Shown here: positions 21,062-30,386 of the stretch, piece after piece
How the letters are laid out: every line of letters starts with the position of its first letter
How positions within the stretch are numbered: the first letter of the stretch is position 1
Assembly (NCBI RefSeq): GCF_010587385.1
Contig: NZ_CP047475.1
Location: forward strand, 2,976,001-3,040,000
Reading direction: 5' to 3'
DNA from: Vibrio astriarenae
Lineage (GTDB): Bacteria > Pseudomonadota > Gammaproteobacteria > Enterobacterales > Vibrionaceae
Length of the DNA: 64,000 bases
Position numbers and translations under genes: made by a program
The notes under the pieces: model-generated
What the model was told of the DNA's origin: nothing
The model's database searches: none
What the model saw: only the letters and a program-made list of their open reading frames with translations

Positions 21062-21601
21062 ATGCGAACACTTTTTCTATTCATCATCACTATCGTTACC
21101 CAACCCACTCTAGCGCAGCAGACGGTTTATACTTGGGTGGATGCGGATGGCGTCTTACATTTTAGTGATAGCCCATCTAATAGCGATGCCCAAATGATCT
21201 CACTGCCTTCATACTCAGCCTCTACTTCACAACCTATCGACTCACAAGATAATGTTCAAACTCTCGTCAACGAACTAGAGCATGAACCATCGACCCCACT
21301 GGCCAAAGCTCCCCCCCTTGTCATTACCTTCACCTCGCCTGTCCATGAGCAAACCATTCGTAGTAACCGTGGTTTCATTACCGTGCAATCCGAGCTCAAC
21401 CGAAAGCTGAGCGTGGGAGAAACGCTACAATTGCGACTCAATAATCAACCTTATGGCGCACCCAGTTATAACCCATTGTGGAAACTAAAAAATATTGACC
21501 GAGGCAGTCATCAAATTCAGATTCAAGCACTGAAAGACGGCAAGGTAATTGCATCATCAAGCTCTATAACGGTGCATCTTCACCGAGCGAGCATTAAGTA
21601 A
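21062..21601 (+). CDS. DUF4124-containing exported protein
   Basis: A 179-residue protein with a signal peptide of about 19 residues (ends TLAQQ) and an N-terminal DUF4124 segment VYTWVDADGVLHFSDSP. The C-terminal half (residues 85-175) looks like a beta-sandwich with a phrase typical of Ig-like envelope domains. Proteins of this kind sit beside glnA in many gammaproteobacteria. Function is unknown. GGAG precedes the ATG. It lies between glnA and glnL in the same direction. Confidence 0.75.
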   Translation: MRTLFLFIITIVTQPTLAQQTVYTWVDADGVLHFSDSPSNSDAQMISLPSYSASTSQPIDSQDNVQTLVNELEHEPSTPLAKAPPLVITFTSPVHEQTIRSNRGFITVQSELNRKLSVGETLQLRLNNQPYGAPSYNPLWKLKNIDRGSHQIQIQALKDGKVIASSSSITVHLHRASIK

Positions 21602-21672
21602 CGCTTTTATTGCCTTAAACCGCGGTAATGTTACTTTCTCTCCCCATCATGATGCGCCATACTTGATAGCGA

Positions 21673-21689
21673 TGCACCACAATGGTGCA
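21673..21689 (+). promoter_or_regulatory. NtrC operator in front of glnL (perfect dyad)
   Basis: TGCACC-ACAAT-GGTGCA is a perfect NtrC site about 49 bases before the chosen glnL start. In enterics a single NtrC site at the glnL promoter lets NtrC repress it, so negative autoregulation is likely here. Confidence 0.85.
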
Positions 21690-21729
21690 TGAGTTATTTG
21701 CTCACCCGTTCAAGTACAAGGATGCAGAA

Positions 21730-22776
21730 GTGAACCCAGAACTCAGTCACGCCATACTCAACAACGTCGTCACCGCAACGATGATGCTCGATGAAACACT
21801 CGTGGTGCGTTACGCCAACCCTGCAACCGAGCAACTGTTTGGGCAAAGTGCTAAGCGTCTGACTGAGCAGCCACTGTCTAAGCTGATTCAACACGCCTCG
21901 ATGGACCTCGCCCTCCTTACCCAGCCATTGCAAACGGGTCAAAGCATGACTGACAGTGATGTTACCTTTGTCGTTGATGGCAAGCCGCTCATGCTTGAGG
22001 TCACTGCGAGTCCGTTATCGTGGAACAAAGGGCTGATGCTGCTGATTGAAATGCGCAAAATCGATCAACAGCGCCGCTTAAGCCAAGAGCTTAACCAACA
22101 TGCTCAGCAGCAAGCGGCCAAACTGCTTGTGCGCGGATTAGCCCATGAGATTAAAAACCCTCTCGGCGGTTTACGCGGGGCTGCCCAGCTTCTTGAACGC
22201 GCCCTTCCTGAGGAAGAGCTAAAAGAGTACACCCAGATCATTATCGAGCAGGCAGACCGCTTACGCTCGCTAGTCGATCGCCTGCTTGGTCCACAAAAAC
22301 CGGGTAAGAAACAAGAAGAGAACGTCCACTTAATTCTCGAGAAAGTACGTCAATTGGTTGAACTAGAAGTCGGCTCTGATGTGGTGATTGAACGTGACTA
22401 TGACCCAAGCCTACCTGATATTTTGATGAACGCCGATCAGGTAGAGCAAGCGCTACTGAACATTGTCAGCAATGCAGGGCAGATCTTAAAGAAACAAGAG
22501 CACGGCTTAATCACCATTCGCACCAGAACGGTGCATCAAGCGAATATCCACGGTAAGCGCCATAAACTGGCAGCGCGGATTGAGGTTATCGATAACGGCC
22601 CAGGCATTGATATCGACCTACAAGATACCTTGTTTTATCCCATGGTCAGTGGTCGCGAAGGTGGCACGGGACTGGGTTTATCCATCGCACAGAATTTAAT
22701 TGATCAGCACCAAGGCAAGATTGATGTCGAGAGCTGGCCGGGCAGAACCATTTTTACTATCTATCTGCCGATATAA
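21730..22776 (+). CDS. glnL: Nitrogen regulation sensor kinase NtrB
   Basis: A 348-residue cytoplasmic PAS-type sensor kinase, close to the 349 of E. coli NtrB. The PAS domain covers about 8-120. The H box is GLAHEIKNP with the phosphorylated His139, the same number as in E. coli. The N and G boxes (NADQVEQALLNIVSNA, GGTGLGLSIAQ) are clear. The GTG at 21730 is chosen because AAGGA lies 7 bases upstream. An ATG at 21682 would put the start inside the NtrC operator. NtrB phosphorylates or dephosphorylates NtrC depending on PII. Confidence 0.95.
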   Translation: MNPELSHAILNNVVTATMMLDETLVVRYANPATEQLFGQSAKRLTEQPLSKLIQHASMDLALLTQPLQTGQSMTDSDVTFVVDGKPLMLEVTASPLSWNKGLMLLIEMRKIDQQRRLSQELNQHAQQQAAKLLVRGLAHEIKNPLGGLRGAAQLLERALPEEELKEYTQIIIEQADRLRSLVDRLLGPQKPGKKQEENVHLILEKVRQLVELEVGSDVVIERDYDPSLPDILMNADQVEQALLNIVSNAGQILKKQEHGLITIRTRTVHQANIHGKRHKLAARIEVIDNGPGIDIDLQDTLFYPMVSGREGGTGLGLSIAQNLIDQHQGKIDVESWPGRTIFTIYLPI

Positions 22777-22922
22777 ACCAATGACCAATTTTGGCTACCC
22801 GTCGATATTCGGCGAGTGACCAACACAAATTACACAATGTTGTCGCCTCGGTTCGCGACTCCATCAACAACACATTTTAATGATTATGACTTTGTCAGTT
22901 TGCAAGCTTAAGGATAACGATT

Positions 22923-24323
22923 ATGAGTAAAGGATATGTATGGGTCGTTGATGACGACAGCTCTATCCGCTGGGTAATGGAGAAGACCTTATCGTCAGCC
23001 AATATTCGCTGTGAGACCTTTGCCGATGCCGAGAGTGTCCTGCTCGCTCTTGAGCGTGAAACACCCGATGTACTGGTCTCTGACATTCGCATGCCGGGAA
23101 TTGATGGCATCGAGCTGCTGCAGCAGATCCAGTCTCAAAGTCCTGATCTCCCCGTCATCATCATGACTGCGCACTCTGACTTAGATGCCGCGGTCAATGC
23201 CTACCAAAAAGGTGCATTTGAGTATTTGCCAAAGCCCTTTGATGTGGATGAGACCTTAAGCTTGGTTGAGCGTGCACTGGCTCATCGCCAAGAGCAGCGC
23301 CAAGAGTCGATGAAAGAAGATCTCGATACCAGCACACCAGAGATCATCGGTGAAGCGCCTGCTATGCAGGAGGTTTTCCGCGCTATCGGTCGCCTATCAC
23401 GCTCTTCTATTTCGGTGCTCATCAATGGTGAATCTGGTACAGGTAAAGAGTTGGTGGCTCATGCCTTGCACAGACATAGTCCCCGTGCTCAAAAGCCTTT
23501 CATCGCCCTCAACATGGCAGCCATCCCTAAAGACTTGATTGAATCCGAATTGTTCGGCCACGAGAAAGGCGCGTTCACTGGGGCGAACAGTGTGCGTCAA
23601 GGCCGCTTTGAACAAGCAAACGGCGGAACCCTGTTTCTAGATGAAATCGGGGATATGCCACTGGACATTCAGACTCGATTGCTTCGTGTATTAGCTGACG
23701 GTCAGTTTTATCGCGTAGGTGGCCACTCTGCGATCAAAGTCGATGTACGTATTGTTGCGGCCACCCACCAAAATCTTGAGAAGCTGGTGCACAAAGGCGA
23801 TTTCCGTGAAGATTTATTCCACCGCTTGAATGTCATTCGCGTACAAATCCCTGCACTTCGCGAGCGTAAGCAAGATATTGAACAGCTGACTCTGCACTTT
23901 TTAAAACGCGCGGCGGATGAACTTGGCGTTGATACTAAGACACTTCATGACTCCACCGTTGATATTCTTAACCGCCTTGACTGGCCAGGTAACGTGCGCC
24001 AACTCGAGAACGTGTGTCGCTGGCTGACGGTTATGGCCAGTGGCAGTGAAATCCTACCGAATGATCTCCCAAGTGAGTTGGTTGAGGAGAAGCCTGCGAT
24101 AGCCAATGACGGCGTTGGCTCATGGCAAAACCAGTTATCAAGCTGGGCCAAAAACACCATCGCACAAGGTGACTCTGACATTCTGGCTGTCGCGCTCCCA
24201 GAGTTTGAGCGCATCCTTTTGGAAGCCGCTTTAGAGCATACCAATGGTCACAAGCAAGAGGCGGCCAAGGTACTTGGCTGGGGACGCAATACCCTCACTC
24301 GCAAGCTCAAAGAACTGTATTAA
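22923..24323 (+). CDS. glnG: Nitrogen regulator NtrC, sigma-54 activator
   Basis: 466 residues. The receiver domain carries the acidic pocket D10-D12 and phosphoacceptor Asp54 (VSDIRMPG). The AAA+ domain has Walker A GESGTGKE, the sigma-54 contact loop GAFTGAN and Walker B FLDEIGD. A Fis-type helix-turn-helix ends the protein (GHKQEAAKVLGWGRNTLTRKLKEL). It activates glnA from the sites at 19258-19314 and should repress glnL. TAAGGA precedes the ATG. A 145-base gap separates it from glnL. Confidence 0.97.
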   Translation: MSKGYVWVVDDDSSIRWVMEKTLSSANIRCETFADAESVLLALERETPDVLVSDIRMPGIDGIELLQQIQSQSPDLPVIIMTAHSDLDAAVNAYQKGAFEYLPKPFDVDETLSLVERALAHRQEQRQESMKEDLDTSTPEIIGEAPAMQEVFRAIGRLSRSSISVLINGESGTGKELVAHALHRHSPRAQKPFIALNMAAIPKDLIESELFGHEKGAFTGANSVRQGRFEQANGGTLFLDEIGDMPLDIQTRLLRVLADGQFYRVGGHSAIKVDVRIVAATHQNLEKLVHKGDFREDLFHRLNVIRVQIPALRERKQDIEQLTLHFLKRAADELGVDTKTLHDSTVDILNRLDWPGNVRQLENVCRWLTVMASGSEILPNDLPSELVEEKPAIANDGVGSWQNQLSSWAKNTIAQGDSDILAVALPEFERILLEAALEHTNGHKQEAAKVLGWGRNTLTRKLKELY

Positions 24324-24330
24324 ACAACAC

Positions 24331-24361
24331 GGTTCAGGCCGTATCTTAGCCGGCCTGAACC
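24331..24361 (+). terminator. Possible terminator after glnG
   Basis: A 10-bp perfect stem GGTTCAGGCC/GGCCTGAACC with an 11-base loop just after the glnG stop. It is followed by only a weak T content, so termination may be partial. Confidence 0.5.
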
Positions 24362-24535
24362 CTTCAACCGGACACCCTGCTCTATATCTAGGCAATCCGA
24401 TAACTTGTCCAGGCAATCGATTGCTACCGCTCTTCGCACAATTTACTCTGTTTCTTGTTTGTTGTTTTTGTTATACACACTGCGAAAGTAACTCAACTAC
24501 ACTCAACAGACTGATATTTGCAGGGACATACGTTA

Positions 24536-25537
24536 ATGATCACCAAAAGCCTTCCCCTTACCGATTTGCACCGTCACCTTGATGGCAACATTCGCACTCA
24601 AACTATCCTCGAGCTAGGCCAGAAGTTTGGCATGGCGTTGCCTGGGCATGATGTGGAGAGCTTAACGCCGCACGTACAGATCGTTGAAGCAGAGCCTTCT
24701 TTAGTGGCTTTCCTGTCAAAATTGGATTGGGGTGTGGCAGTATTAGGCGACTTAGACGCTTGTCGTCGTGTCGCGTATGAGAATGTCGAAGATGCGCTTA
24801 ATGCACAGATTGACTACGCTGAGCTGCGCTTCTCTCCTTACTACATGGCCATGAAGCACAATCTGCCTGTCGCGGGTGTGGTTGAAGCCGTGATTGATGG
24901 CGTGCAGGCAGGTGTGCGTGACTTTGGTGTTAAAGCCAACCTAATTGGCATTATGAGCCGTACTTTCGGCACCGAAGCGTGCCAGCAAGAGCTTGATGGT
25001 ATCCTGGCCCATCGCAACCATATTGTTGCCGTTGACCTTGCAGGCGACGAGTTAGGTCAACCCGGTGATCGCTTTGTCTCTCACTTCAAGCAAGTGCGCG
25101 ATGCAGGCCTAAACGTCTCTGTTCACGCGGGTGAAGCAGCTGGTGCAGAGAGTATGTGGCAAGCGATTCAAGAGCTGGGGGCGACGCGTATTGGTCATGG
25201 TGTGAAAGCGATTCATGATCCAAAACTTATGGATTATCTTGCGAAAAACCGCATTGGTATTGAGTCGTGCCTAACGTCGAACATTCAAACCAGCACAGTG
25301 GAATCTTTAGCGAACCATCCACTTAAGACCTTCCTTGACCACGGTGTGATGGCTTGTATCAACACTGATGACCCTGCGGTTGAAGGGATTGAGCTGCCGT
25401 TTGAGTACGAGGTTGCAGCGCCTAACGCTGGCTTAAGCCAAGAGCAAATCCGTCAAGCTCAGATTAACGGCCTTGAACTGGCCTTCCTGTCGAACACAGA
25501 GAAGCAAGCCTTACGTGATATGGCTGCAAAGCGCTAA
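24536..25537 (+). CDS. add: Adenosine deaminase
   Basis: A 333-residue cytoplasmic zinc hydrolase converting adenosine to inosine, the same length as E. coli Add. The metal ligands H12 and H14 (DLHRHLDGN), the catalytic HAGEAAG, the GHG segment and the NTDDPAV metal site are present. The ATG at 24536 has AGGGA 9 bases upstream. An in-frame TTG at 24518 is less likely. A strong bidirectional terminator separates it from the flagellar cluster. Confidence 0.96.
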   Translation: MITKSLPLTDLHRHLDGNIRTQTILELGQKFGMALPGHDVESLTPHVQIVEAEPSLVAFLSKLDWGVAVLGDLDACRRVAYENVEDALNAQIDYAELRFSPYYMAMKHNLPVAGVVEAVIDGVQAGVRDFGVKANLIGIMSRTFGTEACQQELDGILAHRNHIVAVDLAGDELGQPGDRFVSHFKQVRDAGLNVSVHAGEAAGAESMWQAIQELGATRIGHGVKAIHDPKLMDYLAKNRIGIESCLTSNIQTSTVESLANHPLKTFLDHGVMACINTDDPAVEGIELPFEYEVAAPNAGLSQEQIRQAQINGLELAFLSNTEKQALRDMAAKR

Positions 25538-25552
25538 TCTCACCGTTGATGA

Positions 25553-25593
25553 AGCAAAAAAATGCCGATGTTGAAACAACATCGGCATTTTTC
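25553..25593. terminator. Bidirectional terminator between add and lafU
   Basis: A 12-bp stem AATGCCGATGTT/AACATCGGCATT with a 5-base loop, flanked by A-rich and T-rich runs. It works in both directions and marks the left boundary of the lateral flagellar cluster. Confidence 0.92.
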
Positions 25594-26561
25594 TAGTAAA
25601 CGCTCACCGGCTCATTTTGCAGCGCGGCGGTACGAGCCTCATCCACGGCATTGTGATGCTCTCGCCCGAATAGCGCATTGAGCATATCTTCACTTGTATC
25701 GGTTAAGACTAAAATCTCAATACGCCTGTTGACTGCACTATGGGGACGCTCTTCGTCTAACAGCATGGTATCTGACATCGCGGTCACTTGAGACACGCGA
25801 CTCGGTGGCATACCGCCGAACTCCAAAATCTCACGTGCCATCTGCGCACGCTGCCCTGACAGCAACCAGTTATTACCCGCACTACGTTGATTAAATCCGG
25901 TCGAATCCGCATGACCTGAGATCATCAAAGAGTTCTCAACGGTGGCGAAAACCGGAGCGAGCGCGAGCAACAAGTCCTCAAAAAAGTAGGTCAGTGTTGA
26001 GCCGCCACGCAAGAACATAGGCTTGTCTTCCCCATCATTGATCAGTACGCGCAACCCCTGTGGAACAATCTCGACGTGCAGATGTTCACTGACATTCAGA
26101 TGTTCACTATAGTCATCAATAAACTGACCAAGAATCGTCATCTGCTCTTGGGTGTCATAGCGGCCTGCGATAAGAGCCAAGCTCTCCGTCCCTTCCCCAC
26201 CATAGTTGTTGCTATCACCATCTTTCACGCTGATGGTTAAGCTGTTTCCCATGTCATATGGGTTGGTAGGCTGTGCACTGAGCTGATCCGGTAGCGCACT
26301 GCCACCAAAATCAATCGGAAATAGGCTGTTGTTGTTAAAGCTCTCTTCAACGGCGATCAAATCTGGGCTGCCCGCCAACTTACCGACAATGCGCTCTTTC
26401 TCATCGTCAGTGGTGACTTGCAGAACCCACATCACCATGAAGAACGCCATCATCGCTAGGGTGAAGTCAGCAAAGGCGACTTTCCAAGCACCGCCATTGC
26501 TTCTTCCGTCCTCTCGGCGACGAGATTTTCGAATAATGATATGTTCTGAAGGTGTACGCAT
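25593..26561 (-). CDS. lafU: Lateral flagellar stator protein LafU (MotB type)
   Basis: A 322-residue stator B subunit. A short basic N-terminus precedes a single transmembrane helix (ADFTLAMMAFFMVMWVLQV) with the proton-carrying Asp32, the same position as E. coli MotB. A periplasmic OmpA-like peptidoglycan-binding domain follows (about 195-300, ISGHADSTGF and RAQMAREILEFGG). The MotB-like, not PomB-like, sequence predicts a proton-driven lateral motor. Its start overlaps the lafT stop. Confidence 0.93.
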   Translation of the reverse strand: MRTPSEHIIIRKSRRREDGRSNGGAWKVAFADFTLAMMAFFMVMWVLQVTTDDEKERIVGKLAGSPDLIAVEESFNNNSLFPIDFGGSALPDQLSAQPTNPYDMGNSLTISVKDGDSNNYGGEGTESLALIAGRYDTQEQMTILGQFIDDYSEHLNVSEHLHVEIVPQGLRVLINDGEDKPMFLRGGSTLTYFFEDLLLALAPVFATVENSLMISGHADSTGFNQRSAGNNWLLSGQRAQMAREILEFGGMPPSRVSQVTAMSDTMLLDEERPHSAVNRRIEILVLTDTSEDMLNALFGREHHNAVDEARTAALQNEPVSVY

Positions 26562-27418
26562 TATTGGAATACTCTCTGAGTTACCCAGCTCTCCATTTCA
26601 GCGAAGGTTGGCTTCACATCAAGAAGAATAAGTTTGCGCCCTGCGTCAACAGCGACAATCGAGGTTTTGCCAGAGGCATACGCTACCAAGATGGCACGAA
26701 CACATTCAAACGCTGAGATTTCACGTTTGATTTTCTTTTCCATTGCAGCGCTGATTGGGTCACACACACAGTAACAAAAGAAAATACCCAAGAAGGTACC
26801 CACTAGCGCTGCTGCCACGCTAACACCAATCTGTGCCATATCGGCATCAATATTGGTCATGGTGATCACGATGCCCATTACCGCAGCCAAGATACCAAAA
26901 CCAGGCATCGCTTCGGCTAAACGATGCATGCTGCGAGAAGGCGCAAGCATGTCATCCTCTATTGATAGAATTTCTTGCTCTAGCATCCCTTCCAGCTCAT
27001 GAGCTGAGATTTTACCCATCGCTAATAAGCGGAAATTATCACAGATGAACACCACTAACTCTGGGTGTTCCATGATCTCTGGATAAGCAAGGAATAGGCT
27101 ACTTTGATTTGGCTCTTCGATATGCTCATCAAGGGCACGCATACCACCCGCGCGTACCTGCTCAAGCAAGTGATGCATCAAAGACAACAACTCTTGATAC
27201 AGACGACGTTCGTCTTTTTTCACTGCGATAGACAGAGTTTGGCGCCACATTTCAATAATTACATGGTGTGGGTTACCAAGAATAAGCGCACCAATACCTG
27301 CGCCTAAAATAATGGCCAGTTCAGCCGGTTGCCACATCGTATGCAGGTAACCACCCGCCGCAACATAGCCACCAAAGACACCAAATATGATGACCAAAAT
27401 ACCGATAATTTTTTGCAT
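26561..27418 (-). CDS. lafT: Lateral flagellar stator protein LafT (MotA type)
   Basis: A 285-residue stator A subunit with four transmembrane segments: two near the N-terminus, and TM3/TM4 around PGFGILAAVMGIVI and SVAAALVGTFLGIFFCY. The large cytoplasmic loop between TM2 and TM3 has the charged residues that contact FliG. The overall pattern is MotA rather than PomA, fitting a proton motor. It is followed without a gap by lafU and preceded by lafS. Confidence 0.93.
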   Translation of the reverse strand: MQKIIGILVIIFGVFGGYVAAGGYLHTMWQPAELAIILGAGIGALILGNPHHVIIEMWRQTLSIAVKKDERRLYQELLSLMHHLLEQVRAGGMRALDEHIEEPNQSSLFLAYPEIMEHPELVVFICDNFRLLAMGKISAHELEGMLEQEILSIEDDMLAPSRSMHRLAEAMPGFGILAAVMGIVITMTNIDADMAQIGVSVAAALVGTFLGIFFCYCVCDPISAAMEKKIKREISAFECVRAILVAYASGKTSIVAVDAGRKLILLDVKPTFAEMESWVTQRVFQ

Positions 27419-27428
27419 GATTTTTCCT

Positions 27429-28160
27429 TTAAAACTGTTGCTTGATCATCACTTGAAGATTTTTCACAGCCGACTTATGCAGCTGGCAAACGCGCGCCTC
27501 GGTGAGTCCCACAACCATGGCAATCTCTTTGAGGCTTAACTCTTTTAGGTAATACAAACTCAAAATCACTTGCTCACGCTCAGGCAGTTTACCCAGTGCG
27601 AACACAATCATATTGTGATCAATCATTTGCTGGGTGCCTTCGTCCTCTACCTCAGGCGAGTAGGCTTCACCGCTCTCTTGAATCAAGGTATCCAAGCTTT
27701 GCAGCTCTTCTGCTTGGCTGACGGCTAGCGTGCGATGATACTCATCACTCGTGATGCCGAGCTCTGACAAAATCTCTTGCTCACTCGGCTCACGGGCCAA
27801 CTTTTTGGTCAGCAGCTTGACCTTGTTCATTAGGTCATGCGCTTGCTGGCGCAGCTGTCTTGGTCGCCAATCTCTTCTGCGCAGCTCATCAAGAATCGAG
27901 CCACGAATGCGTCGTGATGCGAAGATAGGAAAGTTTTCATCCATCTCCCCATAACGTCGTGACGCTTCGAGCAACCCCATCAACCCGAGCTGCTCCATGT
28001 CATCGATGCCCACAGTAGCGGTACAGTGTGGACGAAGCTGGTTGACGATTCGTTTCACTAAGGGAAGGTATTGTCTAAGAATTTCACCTTCATTGACGGC
28101 TGACGACTGCGGCTGAGCGTCAACATATTCGTCTGGTAAGCTAACCTGAGCATCTAACAT
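27429..28160 (-). CDS. lafS: Lateral flagellar sigma-28 factor LafS
   Basis: A 243-residue FliA-type sigma factor. Region 2 contains GIDDMEQLGLMGLLEA and FASRRIRGSILDELRR. Regions 3 and 4 follow, ending in an HTH with LSLKEIAMVVGLTEARVCQLH. It should direct late lateral genes such as lafA, and be held inactive by the FlgM encoded at 45394. It lies 13 bases after lafF and 10 bases before lafT. Confidence 0.94.
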   Translation of the reverse strand: MLDAQVSLPDEYVDAQPQSSAVNEGEILRQYLPLVKRIVNQLRPHCTATVGIDDMEQLGLMGLLEASRRYGEMDENFPIFASRRIRGSILDELRRRDWRPRQLRQQAHDLMNKVKLLTKKLAREPSEQEILSELGITSDEYHRTLAVSQAEELQSLDTLIQESGEAYSPEVEDEGTQQMIDHNMIVFALGKLPEREQVILSLYYLKELSLKEIAMVVGLTEARVCQLHKSAVKNLQVMIKQQF

Positions 28161-28172
28161 AGTGACTCCTTC

Positions 28173-28640
28173 CTACTGCAGTACTAACTTGGTGAACAAC
28201 ACATCGCTAATCGCATGCTGATAACCGTTTTTCTGCAAAGTGTTGGTTAGCTTAGATTTGACTTGCAACTGAAGCGCTTCAATGTCATCCATTTCACGCA
28301 TCTCTTCATAGCTCATCTGGCTAAACATCTTGAGCAGTACGTTATTCACTACCGGACGGAATGCCAAAAGCTCTTCATGCGCCACGTTATTCATGGTTTT
28401 TAAATCCAGCTCAAGCAATAAGTAGTGCATGCGCTCTTCACCATTGAGTGAAATAACAAACTTATCCAGAGGCATAAAGTGCACTTGGTTCTCTGATTGA
28501 CTACCAGAGAACAAGCTGTCTCCCTGAGACAAGTTGTTGCTCAGCATGTAGTAAGTACCACCAGCCGCTCCGACAATCAGTGCTGCGGAAAATAGGCCTG
28601 CAAATACGAGCTTCACACCTGGGTGATTAAAGTTAAACAT
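28173..28640 (-). CDS. lafF: Lateral FliL-like protein (LafF)
   Basis: A 155-residue protein with one N-terminal transmembrane helix (LVFAGLFSAALIVGAAGGTYYM) and a periplasmic FliL domain (VHFMPLDKFVISLNGEERMHYLLLELDL). FliL rings surround stators and stabilise torque at high load. The position between the FliK-like gene and lafS matches lafF of V. parahaemolyticus. Confidence 0.85.
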   Translation of the reverse strand: MFNFNHPGVKLVFAGLFSAALIVGAAGGTYYMLSNNLSQGDSLFSGSQSENQVHFMPLDKFVISLNGEERMHYLLLELDLKTMNNVAHEELLAFRPVVNNVLLKMFSQMSYEEMREMDDIEALQLQVKSKLTNTLQKNGYQHAISDVLFTKLVLQ

Positions 28641-28649
28641 GGGTCATCC

Positions 28650-29690
28650 TTAGATTAAACGTGTGATTCTGTGGTCGTTGTGACCTGATAATTCAAGCGT
28701 CGATTCGTGCCAGTCAGACTGAGCGACGATCTCTTGTTGGTACTGAGGATCCTCGCTGTGCTCTTCTTGCGGTTGGTCACTGACATCGACGTTAACGCTT
28801 GCACCGGCAAGCTGTTTCGACTCTAGGTCAAAACGCAGGCGTTCCGCTTGCTGAGAAATGGCTTCGCGCAATGTTGGGTCACTGGCAAACAGCTGAACAT
28901 GTACCTTGTTGTTATCCACTCTCACCGCCAGCTCAAGTGTGCCTAAGTGAGGAGGGTCAAGGCGGATACGCGCCTGCGAGACATCTTGATTCATCTGCAT
29001 TTGCACTCGGTCTTTTAACACCGAAAGCATCTGCTGACCCCACGCTTGCTTGTTTTCATCCACTTTAATGGGCGCCCATTCAGCGTGAGTATGATTGGCT
29101 TGCGTTGTTGCTTGTGGCGCCGTCGAAGCAAAGTTTGATGACTGCATCATCATCGATGCATTGGTCATCTGTGCAGACTTTACGGCTTGTAGCAGCTCTG
29201 GGTTATTGTGCTCAGGGCGCACAGGTACCATCGCGTTTGCCATCATGCGCTCTAAAGCTTGTGTGAAGTTCAAGGTTTGTTGTTCACCTTGCGCAGACGC
29301 TAAATGATGGCTGGATAACGATTGTTGTGTCTGGCCAAGTTGCACATCGACACTTTGCAGCCCATCAGCACGGCGCATCATCTGCAGTACTTGCTGCTGA
29401 ACCTGGCCATCAAACTGGCTGACCATCGAGATAACACGAAACTGGCCTTCCGGCGGAAGCTGAGCAAGGAATGGCTTATCTGCATCAAACTGCCAGTCTT
29501 CTTGCTCGGCAAGCTGCTTTAGTTGGTCGTAGAGATCGAACCAGTATTCGCCAGCACTCTCGTCTGAGGGAATGTCACCAATGCCCAAAAGCTCTGCAAA
29601 GCTCAAAGCTTGGTCAGCCGACGCCGAGATAGCGCTGTGCCCAGCGCTATGCGTCATCGAAGGCGCAGGTGTATTGGCAATGACACTCAT
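28650..29690 (-). CDS. lafE: Lateral hook-length control protein (LafE, FliK-like)
   Basis: 346 residues. The N-terminal two thirds is Gln/Ser/Ala-rich and poorly conserved. The C-terminal Flg_hook domain (about 235-310) has SQARIRLDPPHLGTLELAV. FliK is exported during hook growth and switches the export gate by contacting FlhB. The gene overlaps the end of the FliT-like gene by four bases. Confidence 0.88.
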   Translation of the reverse strand: MSVIANTPAPSMTHSAGHSAISASADQALSFAELLGIGDIPSDESAGEYWFDLYDQLKQLAEQEDWQFDADKPFLAQLPPEGQFRVISMVSQFDGQVQQQVLQMMRRADGLQSVDVQLGQTQQSLSSHHLASAQGEQQTLNFTQALERMMANAMVPVRPEHNNPELLQAVKSAQMTNASMMMQSSNFASTAPQATTQANHTHAEWAPIKVDENKQAWGQQMLSVLKDRVQMQMNQDVSQARIRLDPPHLGTLELAVRVDNNKVHVQLFASDPTLREAISQQAERLRFDLESKQLAGASVNVDVSDQPQEEHSEDPQYQQEIVAQSDWHESTLELSGHNDHRITRLI

Positions 29691-29998
29691 GCCCCACTCC
29701 TCTCAACTTGGTAGTAACCCTCTAACCCTTCACGCTCAGATTGAAGTTTTGCAAGGGTGCGACCAATACGACTTTTCTCTTCCTCGCAGCGATCTACGGC
29801 TTTTTCATGCTGCACACGCAGCGTGGTGATATCTCGCTGGAGTCGTTTGGCTTTTTCCGGGTTAAGCTGAAAGTGCTCTAATACTCCACGGATTTTGAGA
29901 TCCAAAGTGCGTAGCTTCTGCCACTCTTTTTGATCACAGCAGTGGGTGATATGTAGAGCGAGCTTTCTTAAGTCAGTGCTAGTTATTTCCATGCGCAA
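29687..29998 (-). CDS. lafD: Lateral FliT-like chaperone (LafD)
   Basis: A 103-residue, all-helical, highly charged protein. There is little sequence signature, but the position after fliS and before the FliK-like gene is that of lafD, the FliT-type chaperone for the cap protein. It overlaps the fliS end by 20 bases. The call rests mainly on synteny. Confidence 0.65.
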   Translation of the reverse strand: MRMEITSTDLRKLALHITHCCDQKEWQKLRTLDLKIRGVLEHFQLNPEKAKRLQRDITTLRVQHEKAVDRCEEEKSRIGRTLAKLQSEREGLEGYYQVERSGA

Positions 29999-30377
29999 CT
30001 CCGAAGTTTTTCCAGCCTTCTTGAATGTTAGTCATCACCTCACGAACTTCAGCCAGCTTAGTGGCATCATTGCCAGTGCTTGCCTCAAAAAGGCGTAAGC
30101 TGCAGAAGTCATAAAGGCGATTCATCTGCTCAGCCATTTCACCGCCACGTTCCATATCTAGTGCACTATTGAGGCCACCGATGATGTCTAAGCAGCGAGC
30201 AATTGCCTCGCCTTTCTCCTTAAAGCGCTTAGCCTCCATATGACCCTCTGCACGCGTCAACGTGTCGAGAAATCCTTCGATGAGCATAAGTACAAGTTGA
30301 TATGGGCTCGCTGCGGCGGCTTGCGCTTCAACATCAACTTGTTGATAAGCATCAAAGCCAGACTCTTCAGTAAACAT
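29979..30377 (-). CDS. lafC: Lateral flagellin chaperone FliS (LafC)
   Basis: A 132-residue FliS-type export chaperone. It has the family core YQQVDVEAQAAAASPYQLVLML and GEAIARCLDIIGGLNSALD. It binds the C-terminal region of unfolded flagellin in the cytoplasm. It follows the cap gene by 9 bases and overlaps the FliT-like gene. Confidence 0.9.
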   Translation of the reverse strand: MFTEESGFDAYQQVDVEAQAAAASPYQLVLMLIEGFLDTLTRAEGHMEAKRFKEKGEAIARCLDIIGGLNSALDMERGGEMAEQMNRLYDFCSLRLFEASTGNDATKLAEVREVMTNIQEGWKNFGVAHGNN

Positions 30378-30386
30378 TTAGATTCC

